Origin: Bacteroidia bacterium
GTDB taxonomy: Bacteria; Bacteroidota; Bacteroidia; Cytophagales; Cyclobacteriaceae
DNA: 53,323 nt
Assembly (NCBI GenBank): GCA_030425425.1
Contig: JAUIAO010000043.1
Coordinates: 1 to 53,323, forward strand
Direction: 5' to 3'
The translations under genes were made by a program, and so were the position numbers. Under the pieces are notes generated by a model that saw nothing but the letters and a program-made list of their open reading frames with translations, was not told the DNA's origin and ran no database searches. Below are positions 53,267-53,323 of this stretch, piece by piece (the stretch's first letter is position 1; each line of letters begins with the position of its first letter).

Positions 53267-53323
53267 GAACCAAGTCCTGAGCGAGCCCAGATGGAGAGGA
53301 ATCGTTAGCTTAAGGCAAGGGTG

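Overview
The window reads as a contiguous piece of chromosome from a member of the Bacteroidota, most likely a free-living (perhaps marine) Cytophagales-type bacterium. Supporting signs are two type IX secretion (T9SS) C-terminal sorting domains, lipoproteins with Bacteroidota-style lipoboxes, promoters of the TTTG-N19/21-TAnnTTTG kind instead of -35/-10 boxes, weak Shine-Dalgarno signals, TPR-containing and AraC-tailed hybrid histidine kinases, and LytS/LytTR pairs. The exact genus is not something I can read from the sequence.

Layout. 3-590: end of a T9SS-secreted surface protein. 629-3801 (minus): a tight lolD-like / cobalamin adenosyltransferase / ilvE run and an SDR oxidoreductase. 3893-9752: an accessory-looking zone with three toxin-antitoxin modules (HepT-MntA, MazF-RHH, ParE-type), an alkyltransferase-like DNA repair protein, and an AraC regulator divergent from an aldehyde dehydrogenase/DUF779 pair. 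The third TA module lies between the 3' end of a sodium:solute symporter gene and a second, diverged copy of that 3' end. 9758-18528: symporter, clpS-recR-histidine kinase, a Gfo/Idh/MocA oxidoreductase, a group II PLP decarboxylase, and a DUF2797 protein. 18746-24212: a secreted M43-type metalloprotease whose T9SS sorting domain is cut off by one in-frame stop, its lipoprotein partner, and an OmpA/PD40 envelope protein. 24225-31127: a ThDP enzyme, a FAD dehydrogenase, a second Gfo/Idh/MocA oxidoreductase, small membrane proteins and a histidine kinase. 31128-40079: an exported M20 amidohydrolase, a lipoprotein, a 1720-residue exported TPR-CHAT protease and a small TPR protein.

40080-47349: a gene-poor stretch containing three tandem copies of a hairpin-plus-constant-tail element, then RDD and UPF0114 membrane proteins, an M42 aminopeptidase, a tRNA-Leu(GAG) with a decayed partial copy and duplicated terminator beside it, and a LytTR regulator with a REC-LytS kinase. 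47555-50240: the best candidate for a new regulatory arrangement. A promoter and a SAM-I-type riboswitch are followed by a 38-codon reading frame ending in a cysteine cluster, then further RNA structure, then metY (O-acetylhomoserine sulfhydrylase) and metX. A SAM sensor and a possible cysteine-sensing leader peptide would be stacked on one sulfur-assimilation operon. 50242-53055: a full hybrid two-component sensor with an AraC output domain.

Functional links: metY-metX make homocysteine from homoserine; the AraC/ALDH/DUF779 group probably detoxifies an alcohol-derived aldehyde; clpS-recR are translationally coupled; LytTR-LytS form a signalling pair. All family assignments come from motifs read by eye; no database search was possible.
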